A stretch of DNA of 42,696 bases from Desulfobacteraceae bacterium (lineage in GTDB: Bacteria > Desulfobacterota > Desulfobacteria > Desulfobacterales > Desulfosalsimonadaceae), in assembly GCA_014237465.1 (NCBI GenBank), contig JABZFM010000036.1, positions 1-42,696 on the forward strand. The letters are read 5' to 3'. Shown piece by piece: positions 1 through 7,864 of this stretch. The notes beneath the pieces are model-generated. The model was not told the DNA's origin, ran no database searches, and saw nothing but the letters and a program-made list of their open reading frames with translations. Each line of letters starts with the position of its first letter. The stretch's first letter is position 1. Both the position numbers and the translations under genes were made by a program.

Positions 1-137
1 GTATCGAGAAAATGCGTAATAAAGTGTCAGCGTGGAATATAGATCGAAATAACCGACAAGCTAAAGTTGATTGGCAATTTACCGCGAAAAATGCTCGTAT
101 TAAACTTAAACGACTTTATCCGAAGTTTTAGCTTGTA
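1..137 (+). mobile_element. Right end of an IS630-like element
   Basis: Reading inward from position 135 on the complementary strand gives CAAGCTAAAACTT. This matches the left end of the element at 42558 (CAATGTAAAATTT) at 10 of 13 positions. Both ends are bordered by TA (136-137 here, 42556-42557 there), as expected for IS630/Tc1 elements, which insert at and duplicate TA. The boundary is inferred from these two ends only. Confidence 0.65.
3..131 (+). CDS. IS630-family transposase, C-terminal fragment (5' end outside window)
   Basis: An open frame runs from the window edge to a TAG at 129-131. It encodes the last 42 residues, including NRQAKVDWQFT and ending in KLKRLYPKF. This tail (Trp-rich, then ARIKLKRLYP) is typical of IS630/Tc1-type DDE transposases. 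The rest of the gene lies off the left edge, so the catalytic triad cannot be checked. The stop codon overlaps the inferred right terminal inverted repeat. The N-terminus of a similar element, in the same orientation, is at the other end of the window (42628-42696). Whether these are two copies of one IS cannot be decided, because the visible parts do not overlap. Confidence 0.8.
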   Translation: MEKMRNKVSAWNIDRNNRQAKVDWQFTAKNARIKLKRLYPKF

Positions 138-232
138 CAATGCAGTAGAGTAGAGGGCAGGGTAAAACCTATGGAGTAAAACAGGCCTTCAAAAAGACCG
201 TTCGATTAGCCCTGTCCCGCTCCACTGATTTG

Positions 233-571
233 TTAACCCCCAATTATTTCATTAATTCCTTCTACTACCAGATTCAACTCCTCAGTTCGTACCGTTCCAA
301 GTTTTTTCCTAAGGCGTTTAACAGATAAAGTACGAATTTGGCTTATTTTCACCCATGATTTTTTAGGGAGTTTTGTTTCTTCAAGCTCAAGAGTCAAAGG
401 AAAACCTGCTTTTTGAGGTTGGCTTGTGATGGCGACGGCAATAACGGTACCTGAGTTCTTATTAAATACTTCATGGCTTAAAACAAGTATCGGTCTCATG
501 CCGGATTGTTCGTGCCCAATGGAAGGGTTAAGATCTGCCCAAATGATGTCTCCCCTTAGTATTCTGACCAT
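233..571 (-). CDS. mazF: MazF/PemK-type endoribonuclease toxin
   Basis: The 112-residue protein starts MVRILRGDIIWADLNPSIG and contains GMRPILVLSHEVFN, the conserved core of the CcdB/PemK fold of MazF toxins. Known members cleave mRNA at short specific sequences and are neutralised by a cognate antitoxin. The length is normal (about 110-118 aa). The start codon overlaps the 3' end of the upstream antitoxin gene by 16 bp, the usual coupled arrangement. Only about 100 bp separate the toxin stop from the IS630 end, so the pair sits at an insertion-prone spot. Cleavage specificity cannot be predicted from sequence. Confidence 0.88.
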   Translation of the reverse strand: MVRILRGDIIWADLNPSIGHEQSGMRPILVLSHEVFNKNSGTVIAVAITSQPQKAGFPLTLELEETKLPKKSWVKISQIRTLSVKRLRKKLGTVRTEELNLVVEGINEIIGG

Positions 572-798
572 TCATCGATCTCCATTTCGAATCCTTCCTC
601 AGACAAATTTTGTTCAAATGTGGGGTTCAGTTTAGCGCACTCCCGAGCCAGCCTGCTTTTTTCAATTCGTTCGATTTTTTCCGTTACAGCTTCCTGGATG
701 GCCCGACTGCGGTTTGGGAACAAATGTGACTTGACCAACAAATCTAATCGATGCAATGTGTTTTGGTCTATGGTTATTGCAATTTTTGATGTAGCCAT
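556..798 (-). CDS. Ribbon-helix-helix antitoxin paired with the MazF-like toxin
   Basis: The 80-residue protein begins MATSKIAITIDQNTLHRLD, a short beta strand followed by helices typical of CopG/RHH DNA-binding antitoxins (Bacillus EndoAI type rather than AbrB-type MazE). The acidic C-terminus, ending EMEIDEWSEY, is the likely toxin-wrapping segment. The frame is open 24 codons further upstream, but the ATG at 798 is preceded by a strong GGAGGTGG ribosome site and starts exactly at the RHH strand, so it is preferred. It overlaps mazF by 16 bp. RHH antitoxins usually repress their own promoter. Confidence 0.85.
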   Translation of the reverse strand: MATSKIAITIDQNTLHRLDLLVKSHLFPNRSRAIQEAVTEKIERIEKSRLARECAKLNPTFEQNLSEEGFEMEIDEWSEY

Positions 799-1462
799 AA
801 TTCCACCTCCGGTATTACAATATGTCATACCCAATCGGTTTTCAAGTTGTTTTTTGAAATCGGGGGACAAAATCGGGGGACAGCATACCTATTTTCCAAG
901 AATTACCCATGATATTTATTTGTAAATGTCATAATGCCGCCAGGTTCTTTCAGGCAATCACGGCACCTGACCGAAAAAAGCACGGCGATTTTTGAAATGC
1001 GTGCTCCGCATTAAGCAGATGATTTTTCAAGGTTCAGTGCCTCGCAGCAGTGTCGGCGGGTGATCTTTCGTTGGCCTTTAGAAACAAACTCAAGGTGCGG
1101 AATACCAATGGTGCCGGACTTCCGTGAGGATTGGCAAGTTAGTGCTCGGATGAGGAAGTGAACCTGGAATCGTTCAGGAATTCAAGATGTATGTCTGTTA
1201 GCCAGATCGTTTTCATTCTGATGCGAACGTATAGGTTTTATCTATCGTCCCGCCCGTTGATATCTGAGGATTGTCAGATTATTGACCAAAATATAAAATG
1301 TGCTGCAATATTGTCGAAGTTGGCAAGCTATTCCATGCAATTCAAATAATATATCATGGCTATTGTTTTTTATCATTCATGGTGTCACTATTAAAAGACA
1401 GGATCAGTATAGTATTTTTATTCCAAACTCTCAATAACCAATACAATAAAGGAGTTGGAGCT
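799..1462. other. Intergenic region with a perfect 13-bp tandem duplication; no gene recognised
   Basis: No convincing gene is seen. AAATCGGGGGACA occurs twice back to back at 857-869 and 870-882, followed by GCATACCTATTTTCC. This wording resembles sequence often found next to transposase remnants, but no transposase frame survives. The rest (900-1440) contains only short, non-conserved open frames. The promoter of khpA should lie in its right part. Confidence 0.4.
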
Positions 1463-1693
1463 ATGAAAGAGCTGATTAAGTACATTGTCCAGTCACTGGT
1501 TGATGATCCAGAACAAGTAACGGTTGAAGAGATAGAGGGAAACCACTCCTCTGTTTTAGAATTAAAGGTTGCCAAAGAAGATATGGGAAAAGTTATCGGA
1601 AAGAAGGGCAAAACAGCTCAAGCGATGCGATTGATCTTAAGCGCTGCGTCAGCCAAGATAAAGAAAAGAACGGTTTTGGAAATTATAGAATAA
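1463..1693 (+). CDS. khpA: KH-domain RNA-binding protein KhpA
   Basis: The 76-residue single-KH protein starts MKELIKYIVQSLVDDPEQV and carries the KH signature VIGKKGKTAQAMR (about residues 45-57), in which GKKG is the RNA-contacting GxxG loop. Length and layout match KhpA (formerly YlqC), an RNA chaperone that in other bacteria works with KhpB and influences cell division and sRNA activity. The open frame extends far upstream, but the ATG at 1463 follows GGAGTTGGAG and begins the conserved protein. KhpA commonly sits between rpsP and rimM; here it stands alone. Confidence 0.9.
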   Translation: MKELIKYIVQSLVDDPEQVTVEEIEGNHSSVLELKVAKEDMGKVIGKKGKTAQAMRLILSAASAKIKKRTVLEIIE

Positions 1694-1833
1694 TCTCGTG
1701 GAGAAAAAGAGGGTTGGTTGCGCAGAGATTTGGATGGTTTCATTTTCGATAATTCGAAGTACGCCTGTTGCTAAAAAGAATCGAGATAATAACTAATGTT
1801 ATATGAATTTTATTTGAGCCAGGAGGGACTAAG

Positions 1834-1935
1834 ATGGGCGATAAGGGAAAAAGAGATAAAGGCAAACGCGAAGACCAGAAAAAAGGCCAGCAAACACTAA
1901 AGGAGAAGCGGAAGAAGAAAAAAGAAAAAAAATGA
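1834..1935 (+). CDS. Tiny Lys/Arg-rich protein (33 aa)
   Basis: An ATG preceded by AGGAGGGACTAAG opens a 33-codon frame beginning MGDKGKRDKGKREDQKKG and ending in KRKKKKEKK. About half the residues are Lys or Arg and no hydrophobic core is possible, so the product should be disordered and may bind nucleic acid. The strong ribosome site and its place 140 bp after khpA argue that it is translated. I know similar short basic proteins from anaerobic Desulfobacterota but no assigned function. Confidence 0.6.
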   Translation: MGDKGKRDKGKREDQKKGQQTLKEKRKKKKEKK

Positions 1936-2231
1936 AGTAAATACGCTGTTTATAGAAAGTCGAAAAAATAAAAAAGCATAAATAGTCAATGGTCTGGCAA
2001 TAGTTCGAAAGGATCTGAGGGTTCTGTAAATTAATCTGTGTAAACGGCCTTACCTATAGAATGTGGCAATTAGCACAAGATGATTTTTCAATTACATTCT
2101 ACATTTTTCAATTTGCGGGTGATGTCGTTTTTTTCAAACTTAAAATAAACAGTTTCTCTCAGCTCCCTCTGTGGTAAGAAAGTGCTTTTTTTAACCCAAC
2201 ACAGAAATCGGAATAATTGGCGTTATTTTGT
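1936..2231. other. AT-rich intergenic region, nothing recognised
   Basis: This stretch lies between the small basic protein gene and the 3' end of AOR 1, which is convergent. I see no gene, RNA or clear terminator hairpin with a U-tract. Confidence 0.3.
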
Positions 2232-4070
2232 TCATGTATATAAATCATTCGCCACGCTCTCAAGCCCCAACTCCACCAGCTTTTCTTTTTTGGGTATTCC
2301 TGTTTCCCAGTCCCACTGACTGACAGCATAGAATTCCTTGAGCATCCTATCCATGTCCGGTTCAATACCGGCGGTGCCGCCTTCGGGAAGTGCCTTGCGG
2401 GCAATGTCCGGAATATGGTCATCTTCGCGGGTGATTCCCAGTAAGTTGTTAATCGCGCGTTTTAAGTTTAAAGACCGTTCGCCGAATGTCAGCAGGTCCA
2501 TGGTTTTGAAATCAGCTCCCGTGATATCCGCAAGTATTGTGGCAATCATAGAGGCCGGGATCGGTGAGAACTGGCATAATGTAAAGCTATTGTATAGTTC
2601 ACAAAAGCTTAAAATTTTAGCGGTCAACGCCCCTTTTTGTGCGGGATCATTTTTATCGGTAAATGTTATCCCCAAATCGAGTCCCACTTCATTACCCGGC
2701 GCATCCAGGCTGTAAAAAGCCCCCTTTAAATGGCAGGCGCCTCGCGGTCCCACTGCATAAGCAAGGGCCGCTCCCTGATAGGCTCGCGGGTCGTGCATGG
2801 GAAACTCCAGTCCTTTGACATGGGCGGCTTCTTCAGGATCAACCCCGAGTTCAGCCGCCATTTGTTTAACGCCTTTGGACAGTAGTTTGCCGATACCTTC
2901 CTGGTTGATAATCATATTAACGAGTTTTAATATTGTTTCACTGTCACCCCAGGGAATTTCCATGCCTGCTTTTTCTTTTGTGAGGATTTCTTTTTCATAC
3001 AAATACATGGAAAAGGCGATGGATACGCCGGCGGAAATGGTATCAATGCCATGGGCATTGCACAGGTGGTTGGCCATGACCACGGAGTCAATATCAAAAT
3101 TCATGCAAAGCGGCCCGAACGCGCCCACGGTTTCATACTCCGGCCCATCCACCTGTTTGATATCATCCGTAAAATCCTTGATAATGCGTCCGCATCCGAT
3201 GGGACAGCCGGCGCATGCGTAATTAGACATGTGATAGCGATTCCGAAATGCCGGGCCGTGTACTTTTGCGGCCGGGAACACACTTTTGGTAAAGTACTTG
3301 GCAGGCGCATCGCCCAGTCGCATGGCAAGGTCCATATAGAAATTCGTGCCGTACAGTTTGTATGCCTGAGTGTAGGCGTTGCTTTTAATGGTGTCCCGCG
3401 CGTCGCTGATCATCCCTTTGAGTCTTTCCGGGTTGGCAATTTTTGTTTTTTGATTGCCTGACACAACCAGTGCTTTCAGGTTTTTAGACCCCATCAGCGC
3501 GCCCATGCCGCATCTGCCGGCCGCCCGTCCTTCATCATTCATAATATTCGAATAATGGATCAGCTTTTCGCCACCTGTTCCGATGCAGGCGACGGACGCC
3601 TTTTTGTCAACCTCAGCCTTGATTTTTTCCTGTGTTCCGTAAATGTCATCTCTGCCCCACAGGTGTGACGCATCATAAATTTCAGCAACGCCTTCTTTTA
3701 CATATACATAAACCGGTTTTTCGGCCTTGCCGGTAATCAGGATGCCGTCATAACCGGTGCCTTTAAGGCGTATGGGAAATTTTCCGCCGGTTGTGGCCTC
3801 TCCCCACAAGCCGGTTCCCGGAGAGATGCCGCATATGGCAGCCCGGCTGACCATGGGTACGTTTGATCCGGTAAACGGACCGGTGGCAAAGACAATAGGG
3901 TTTTCCGGCGCAAGCGGGTCCATGCCGGCTTTTACATAGTCATATATGATTTTAGCGGCCAGGGTTGATCCGCCGACGAATTTTTTCTGGTCCGCATCGC
4001 TGATGGGAATTTCTTCCGTCCGGCTGTTGCTAAGATCGATTTTCAGGAATTTTCCAAAATATCCTTTCAT
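2232..4070 (-). CDS. Aldehyde:ferredoxin oxidoreductase family tungstoenzyme (AOR 1)
   Basis: The 612-residue protein has the AOR N-terminal domain (KGYFGKFLKIDLS, GPFTGSNVPMVSRAAICGIS, GTGYDGILITGKAEKPVYV). The 4Fe-4S ligand motif CAGCPIGC lies near residues 284-291, with the distal Cys (FTLCQFS) near 499. Family members oxidise aldehydes to carboxylates, or run in reverse, with a bis-pterin W cofactor and ferredoxin as partner. Length is typical (about 600-620). GGAGGTAGCCCC precedes the ATG. It lies 24 bp downstream of the alcohol dehydrogenase gene, suggesting sequential alcohol-aldehyde-acid conversion. It is convergent with the upstream region and last in the TetR-linked minus-strand operon. 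The substrate is not predictable. Confidence 0.93.
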   Translation of the reverse strand: MKGYFGKFLKIDLSNSRTEEIPISDADQKKFVGGSTLAAKIIYDYVKAGMDPLAPENPIVFATGPFTGSNVPMVSRAAICGISPGTGLWGEATTGGKFPIRLKGTGYDGILITGKAEKPVYVYVKEGVAEIYDASHLWGRDDIYGTQEKIKAEVDKKASVACIGTGGEKLIHYSNIMNDEGRAAGRCGMGALMGSKNLKALVVSGNQKTKIANPERLKGMISDARDTIKSNAYTQAYKLYGTNFYMDLAMRLGDAPAKYFTKSVFPAAKVHGPAFRNRYHMSNYACAGCPIGCGRIIKDFTDDIKQVDGPEYETVGAFGPLCMNFDIDSVVMANHLCNAHGIDTISAGVSIAFSMYLYEKEILTKEKAGMEIPWGDSETILKLVNMIINQEGIGKLLSKGVKQMAAELGVDPEEAAHVKGLEFPMHDPRAYQGAALAYAVGPRGACHLKGAFYSLDAPGNEVGLDLGITFTDKNDPAQKGALTAKILSFCELYNSFTLCQFSPIPASMIATILADITGADFKTMDLLTFGERSLNLKRAINNLLGITREDDHIPDIARKALPEGGTAGIEPDMDRMLKEFYAVSQWDWETGIPKKEKLVELGLESVANDLYT

Positions 4071-4094
4071 GGGGCTACCTCCGTCATGATCAAT

Positions 4095-5390
4095 TTATGA
4101 CCAGGTTTCTGATTGCATATCCAGCAGTTTACCTTCATAGGCACTAAAAAATATATCCTTGAGCTGTTCTTTGTTTAAGTCATACCATCCAAAGTAGAAT
4201 CCCGGATCCGTGGGGGTTTGTTCTAAAATCATATCCATATTTTTTTCAAGGTCATCCATTGTCACACCGGTATCCTTGAGGCTGATGGGGAGATTTAATG
4301 ATTTCATGAAATTTCGGATTTTTTCGATCAGATTGGACAGACTTTTTTCATCTGAATCCTTATCCCGGACACCCAGCAGGTCGCAGAGTTCCAGGTAGCG
4401 GTCGGTGACTTTTGAGTAAACCTGGAGTTCATACGAGATAAACAGCAGGACCATCACGCCGTGGTGGATATGAAACAGTCCGCCGATGGTGTGGCCCAGG
4501 GCATGGGAAATACCGGAACCGGCATTTGCCAGGGGGATTCCCGCCATCATGGCCGCCTGCTGCATCTTCATCCGTGGCATGATGTCGTGGCCGTCTTCGT
4601 ATGCGCGTGGCAGCCATTTAAAAATCATCTCAATGGTTTTTTGTGCGATGGCCTGGTTGATTTCATCGGATTTCGGGGCCATAAAGCCGTCAATGGCATG
4701 GGCCAGGGCGTCGGCGCCGGTGCCGGCCGTCAGTTCCGGCGGCATTCCAACGGTCAGCGTCGGATCCAGCAGGGCAAAATCAGGCACAAATTCCGGCAAT
4801 GCACCGGCAACCGGGAGCTTCACGCCGTCAGGGAATGAGATAACTGCCACACCGGAGACCTCGGAACCGGTCCCGCTGGTGGTCGGGATGGCCGCCAGTT
4901 TGGCCTTATTTCTTAGATTTAAAGGGACAATCGGACTTAAAATTTCAAGTTTAACATCCGGATGTTCATACAAAAGCCAGGCCGCCTTTGCGGTGTCCAT
5001 GGCCGATCCCCCGCCCAACGCAAAAATAAGGTCTGGTTTGAATCTTTTGATCTGTTCCGCGCAGTCTTTTACCGTATCAATCGGCGCATCCGGCTGGGCT
5101 TTGGCCCACGTTTCAAAGGAAATGCCATGCCGTTTTTTATAAGGGCTCATCACTTTGGCTGCGAACCGGACTGCATACTCGTCGGTGACAATAAACGCCC
5201 GCTTGCTTTTGCATTCCCTGGCAATCAGATCCACTGCATCCGGCAGGAGCTGGGGCTCATCTAAAAAAAGGTTAAAGCCGGAAAATACCCGCGGCACAAA
5301 AAACGGCTTCATTACATCTCTTAAAAATTCCGCCTGTACCATGGGGCCGCCCCATGTTTTCAGTAAATATTCATGTGTCCAATAGGTCAT
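4095..5390 (-). CDS. Iron-containing (group III) alcohol dehydrogenase
   Basis: The 431-residue protein shows the NAD(P)-binding GGGSAMDTAKA (about residue 128), the PTTSGTGSEVS loop and the metal site GISHALGHTIGGLFHIHHG (about 290), all standard for Fe-ADHs. These enzymes interconvert alcohols and aldehydes with NAD(P)H. AGGAGGCGAT precedes the ATG. It is followed 24 bp later by AOR 1, so the aldehyde formed could be the AOR substrate. The N-terminus (residues 1-45) is somewhat longer than in minimal 380-aa members. Substrate range is unknown. Confidence 0.93.
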   Translation of the reverse strand: MTYWTHEYLLKTWGGPMVQAEFLRDVMKPFFVPRVFSGFNLFLDEPQLLPDAVDLIARECKSKRAFIVTDEYAVRFAAKVMSPYKKRHGISFETWAKAQPDAPIDTVKDCAEQIKRFKPDLIFALGGGSAMDTAKAAWLLYEHPDVKLEILSPIVPLNLRNKAKLAAIPTTSGTGSEVSGVAVISFPDGVKLPVAGALPEFVPDFALLDPTLTVGMPPELTAGTGADALAHAIDGFMAPKSDEINQAIAQKTIEMIFKWLPRAYEDGHDIMPRMKMQQAAMMAGIPLANAGSGISHALGHTIGGLFHIHHGVMVLLFISYELQVYSKVTDRYLELCDLLGVRDKDSDEKSLSNLIEKIRNFMKSLNLPISLKDTGVTMDDLEKNMDMILEQTPTDPGFYFGWYDLNKEQLKDIFFSAYEGKLLDMQSETWS

Positions 5391-5411
5391 ATCGCCTCCT
5401 AATTATAGGCT

Positions 5412-5516
5412 GTTTAGGTTGAAGGGGTTTAGACTGAAGGGCGGTTTGAATGGATCATTTTTTAAAAAGCCCATTCCGCCTGCCCTAAAAGCCTTCAGCC
5501 TTCAACCTACAACCTA
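5412..5516. repeat. Long imperfect inverted repeat between the SCP2-like gene and the alcohol dehydrogenase gene
   Basis: The left arm (5412-5453: TTTAGGTTGAAGG..., ending TTGAATGG) pairs imperfectly with the right arm (5471-5516: CCATTCCGCC..., ending CAACCTAA). The right arm includes three 7-bp CTTCARC/CTACAAC units at 5493-5513, related to arrays at 26494 and 33038. It could act as an mRNA hairpin in the minus-strand operon; no U-tract follows. Confidence 0.55.
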
Positions 5517-5519
5517 ATG

Positions 5520-5876
5520 CTATTGCATGACAAAGTTGATGGCTGCGCCGAACCATGTGAATGAGTGGATCTGGCCTTCAATACCGACCACATGGTTTTG
5601 AAGGGCATCCATGATCCCTTCTTCGCCTTTTTTCATGGCATTGAACCCGATTTTCGCATCCGCCCAAACCATGGCCGCATCATATTCATCCAGTATCGCG
5701 TCAGATGAAAATTTTCCGTCTTTAAAGATGAAGCGTTTGCCTTTTTTGTTGTCTTTTGTTTTGACCACAATCCGGCACTCATGGCCCATGAGGAATTTTT
5801 TAAAGTTTGCATCTGTTTGCGCTGATTTTTTGAATTTAGATGCAAGGATGGTGAGAAGTAATAATAATCTCATCAT
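5520..5876 (-). CDS. Small SCP2-like (sterol carrier) domain protein
   Basis: The 118-residue protein has ECRIVVKTKDNKKGKRFIFKDG, then AAMVWADAKIGFNAMKKGEE and a closing IEGQIHSFTWFGAAINF. This strand order and the terminal IEG-helix resemble SCP2 domains, which bind hydrophobic acyl ligands, though similarity is judged by eye. The start MMRLLLLLTILASKF follows AAGGAG; the hydrophobic stretch is short and may be part of the first helix rather than a signal peptide. It is the first gene after tetR on this strand and precedes the alcohol dehydrogenase, so a lipid- or acyl-related substrate is possible. Function unproven. Confidence 0.7.
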   Translation of the reverse strand: MMRLLLLLTILASKFKKSAQTDANFKKFLMGHECRIVVKTKDNKKGKRFIFKDGKFSSDAILDEYDAAMVWADAKIGFNAMKKGEEGIMDALQNHVVGIEGQIHSFTWFGAAINFVMQ

Positions 5877-6018
5877 GTTCTCCTTAATAAGGTTAAAAAA
5901 TATTAAATAGTTATGAAATAAATTAACATAACCCGGGCTTCTCTCGCATTGGAGCCGTTCAGGAACAAGGCATTTCAGCCTGAAGGCGTAGTCTTCTACT
6001 TCAATGGCTGAATCGCAG

Positions 6019-6705
6019 TTACTGATCGGCTCCGCCCAGAAGCTGCTTTAATCTCGGCAGGATCATATATATCAGTGATTCTTTCACCCACTCCATATAT
6101 TGACGGCTTTTGGGATCCATTCCCAGAATGCTTGCATAATATGTTCTTGCGCCAAGGTAGTTAATGGCCAGTGTGTTAAAACTCGTGGTTAACATTTCAA
6201 TATCATGCTTTGAGCCTTTTAAAGGGACGGCTTGCGTAAATGTACGCGTCATCTTTTCGAAGAAATTTTGTATCAGCTGATAACCGGGAATGACTTCAGA
6301 TTTTTCGGCCGGGACCAGATTAAGTGTAATGATACGCTGGGTTTTGGGGTGTTTTAAGGCAAAATCCAGAAACCGGTCGATATACAGCGCAAGGCCTTTT
6401 GTCGGACCTAATTCTGTGAGACCTTCGAACCATGAAATATTGGCTATATAGTATTTTTCGGTTGAAATTTTTAAGACTTTTTCAAAAAGAGCCGCCTTGG
6501 TTGGGAAATAGTAATTTACAAGCGGATGATCAATCTCTGCAGCTTTTCCGATCATCCGGATGCTGGCTGCATGGTACGGATATTCAGCAAACACCTGTGT
6601 TGCCGCCTCAAGGATTTTTTCCCGGGTCGGTTTTTTATGCTGCTTCTTTTTCTTAGGGGTTGATGCCCTTTTTTGAGGGGGTTTTGTTTTTAAAGGAGTT
6701 GTCAT
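6019..6705 (-). CDS. TetR-family transcriptional regulator of the divergent redox island
   Basis: The 228-residue protein has a Lys/Pro-rich tail (residues 1-28), then the TetR HTH domain (TREKILEAATQVFAEYPYHA, ending VNYYFPTKAALFEKVL, about 28-77) and a helical ligand-binding C-terminal domain that resembles fatty-acid/acyl-CoA-type TetR proteins only in general layout. The gene lacks a good Shine-Dalgarno. A promoter-like TTGACA (6737-6742) and CATAGT (6714-6719), 17 bp apart, end only 8 nt before the ATG, so the mRNA may be leaderless. Palindromes at 6748-6765 and 6799-6818 are likely operators. It probably controls both divergent transcripts and itself. Confidence 0.92.
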   Translation of the reverse strand: MTTPLKTKPPQKRASTPKKKKQHKKPTREKILEAATQVFAEYPYHAASIRMIGKAAEIDHPLVNYYFPTKAALFEKVLKISTEKYYIANISWFEGLTELGPTKGLALYIDRFLDFALKHPKTQRIITLNLVPAEKSEVIPGYQLIQNFFEKMTRTFTQAVPLKGSKHDIEMLTTSFNTLAINYLGARTYYASILGMDPKSRQYMEWVKESLIYMILPRLKQLLGGADQ

Positions 6706-6713
6706 AATAAGTT

Positions 6714-6742
6714 ACTATGCCTGTCCCGGATTAATCTGTCAA
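6714..6742 (-). promoter_or_regulatory. Predicted tetR promoter with near-leaderless start
   Basis: On the minus strand TTGACA and CATAGT are separated by 17 bp. The expected transcription start falls at or within 1-2 nt of the tetR ATG at 6705. No ribosome site is present. The candidate operator at 6748-6765 lies just upstream of the -35 box. Confidence 0.55.
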
Positions 6743-6747
6743 GTCGG

Positions 6748-6765
6748 TTTTAACGATCGTTAAAA
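6748..6765. promoter_or_regulatory. Candidate TetR operator 1 (perfect 18-bp palindrome)
   Basis: TTTTAACGATCGTTAAAA is a perfect palindrome lying between two divergent promoter-like sequences. It is repeated with one change at 6799-6818. Centre-to-centre distance is 52 bp, about five helical turns. Confidence 0.8.
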
Positions 6766-6770
6766 TTTTC

Positions 6771-6799
6771 TTGACAATTGATTTTTGATTGATTATCGT
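6771..6799 (+). promoter_or_regulatory. Predicted promoter of the rightward redox operon
   Basis: TTGACA at 6771-6776 is followed after 17 bp by TATCGT (6794-6799, weak -10). The start point would fall inside operator 2, giving a leader of about 180 nt before the DUF169 gene. Confidence 0.45.
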
Positions 6800-6818
6800 T
6801 TTTAACGACCGTTAAAAA
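6799..6818. promoter_or_regulatory. Candidate TetR operator 2
   Basis: TTTTTAACGACCGTTAAAAA has the same half-sites as operator 1 (TTAACG and CGTTAA), with only the central A/C pair unmatched. It overlaps the predicted start point of the rightward operon, a repressor position. Confidence 0.78.
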
Positions 6819-6872
6819 ATTATAGGTTTTATCAAAGCAAATAAGGTAAGTGCTATCTCCAAAAAAAGGGCC

Positions 6873-6904
6873 TGCCCTGCGCCAGCGTATGCGAAGTCAG
6901 GGCA
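6873..6904. repeat. Inverted repeat in the leader of the rightward operon
   Basis: TGCCCTG and CAGGGCA (7 bp, perfect) enclose an 18-nt loop that itself contains short CGC/GCG pairing. It may be a dispersed intergenic repeat or an mRNA structure; it is not followed by a U-tract. Confidence 0.5.
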
Positions 6905-6984
6905 AAACATTTCATATTCGATAGTTTTAAAGTTCCAAAGTATATAATATTTTGGTTTTATGAATAATTTTTAAGGAGGCCATT

Positions 6985-7815
6985 ATGAACATAGAAAAAA
7001 TCAAAAAAGCCGGCGAAGAACTGTATCATAAACTCCACCTGCCCACATATCCGGTGGGGATCACATATATCAAAAAAGAAGATGACATACCAAAACAGGC
7101 AATTCGGCCATCTTCCAAGGAGCAGAAATGGAGTTTGTGCCAGGCGGTCACCTATGCGCGGCGTCATGGCTGGCATGTGGCCATGACAGCAGATGACAAT
7201 TTCTGCGTGCCTGCTTCGGCCTTTCATAAATGGGTGGATGTGTCTGACGAAGACCTTATTGAAAGCCAGGTGCAGCAGGGATGGCATAAGGATCGGAATG
7301 CCGAGCAGAACCGGATAAACTATTTTAAAGGATTGTTTGCCGGATCCGAAGGCGAAAAGACGTTGCAGAAAATGAAGGAATATATGGGGTTTGTCTGCTC
7401 TCCGCTTCATCAGGCCATTATGGCGCCGGATTCGATACTGGTATATGGAGACGGCACCCACATCAATCATATGATTCAGACACTGTGTTTTGATTACACC
7501 ATGCCGGTGATATCCCTATTTGACGGATTCGCGGAAACCTGTTTTAAAGGCGGTCTGGTGCCATTTATAACCGGACGGCCACAGGTGGTCATCCCCGGTA
7601 TGGGCGACCGGGCCTTTGCCGGTATTACTCCGGAGGAGATCGCCGTCGGGTTCCCGGTATCCCAATTGCCCGTGGTTGTGGAAAATCTTTTCAAATGCGG
7701 CGGTTATTTAAATATCGGACAACCGGTGAAAACTTTGCTGGCCATGGGGCTGGACGAATCCCTTACACCCGGGTTTACGTTTTTGAAAAATAAAATCAAA
7801 GAAAAGAGTTCCTGA
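6985..7815 (+). CDS. DUF169-family protein
   Basis: The 276-residue protein has the DUF169 layout: an N-terminal LPTYPVGITYIKKEDDIP, a central SLCQAVTYARRHGWHVAMTADD with VCSPLHQAIMAPDSILVYGD, and a C-terminal CGGYLNIGQPVKTLLAMG followed by TPGFTFLKNKI. Conserved Cys residues (SLCQ, FCVP, VCSP, KCGG) suggest a metal or redox role, but no biochemical function is established for the family. AAGGAGG precedes the ATG. It is first in the plus-strand operon. Two degraded relatives lie downstream in the same cluster (9061 and 12744), so the family is tied to this locus. Confidence 0.88.
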   Translation: MNIEKIKKAGEELYHKLHLPTYPVGITYIKKEDDIPKQAIRPSSKEQKWSLCQAVTYARRHGWHVAMTADDNFCVPASAFHKWVDVSDEDLIESQVQQGWHKDRNAEQNRINYFKGLFAGSEGEKTLQKMKEYMGFVCSPLHQAIMAPDSILVYGDGTHINHMIQTLCFDYTMPVISLFDGFAETCFKGGLVPFITGRPQVVIPGMGDRAFAGITPEEIAVGFPVSQLPVVVENLFKCGGYLNIGQPVKTLLAMGLDESLTPGFTFLKNKIKEKSS

Positions 7816-7864
7816 TAAATAGTACAGGGGCTTTTGGATAAAATAAATTATAAGGAGAAAGAAA

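Noticed and set aside
4486-5142. A 218-codon plus-strand frame inside the alcohol dehydrogenase gene
   Set aside because: Antisense shadow; the minus strand encodes all conserved Fe-ADH motifs.
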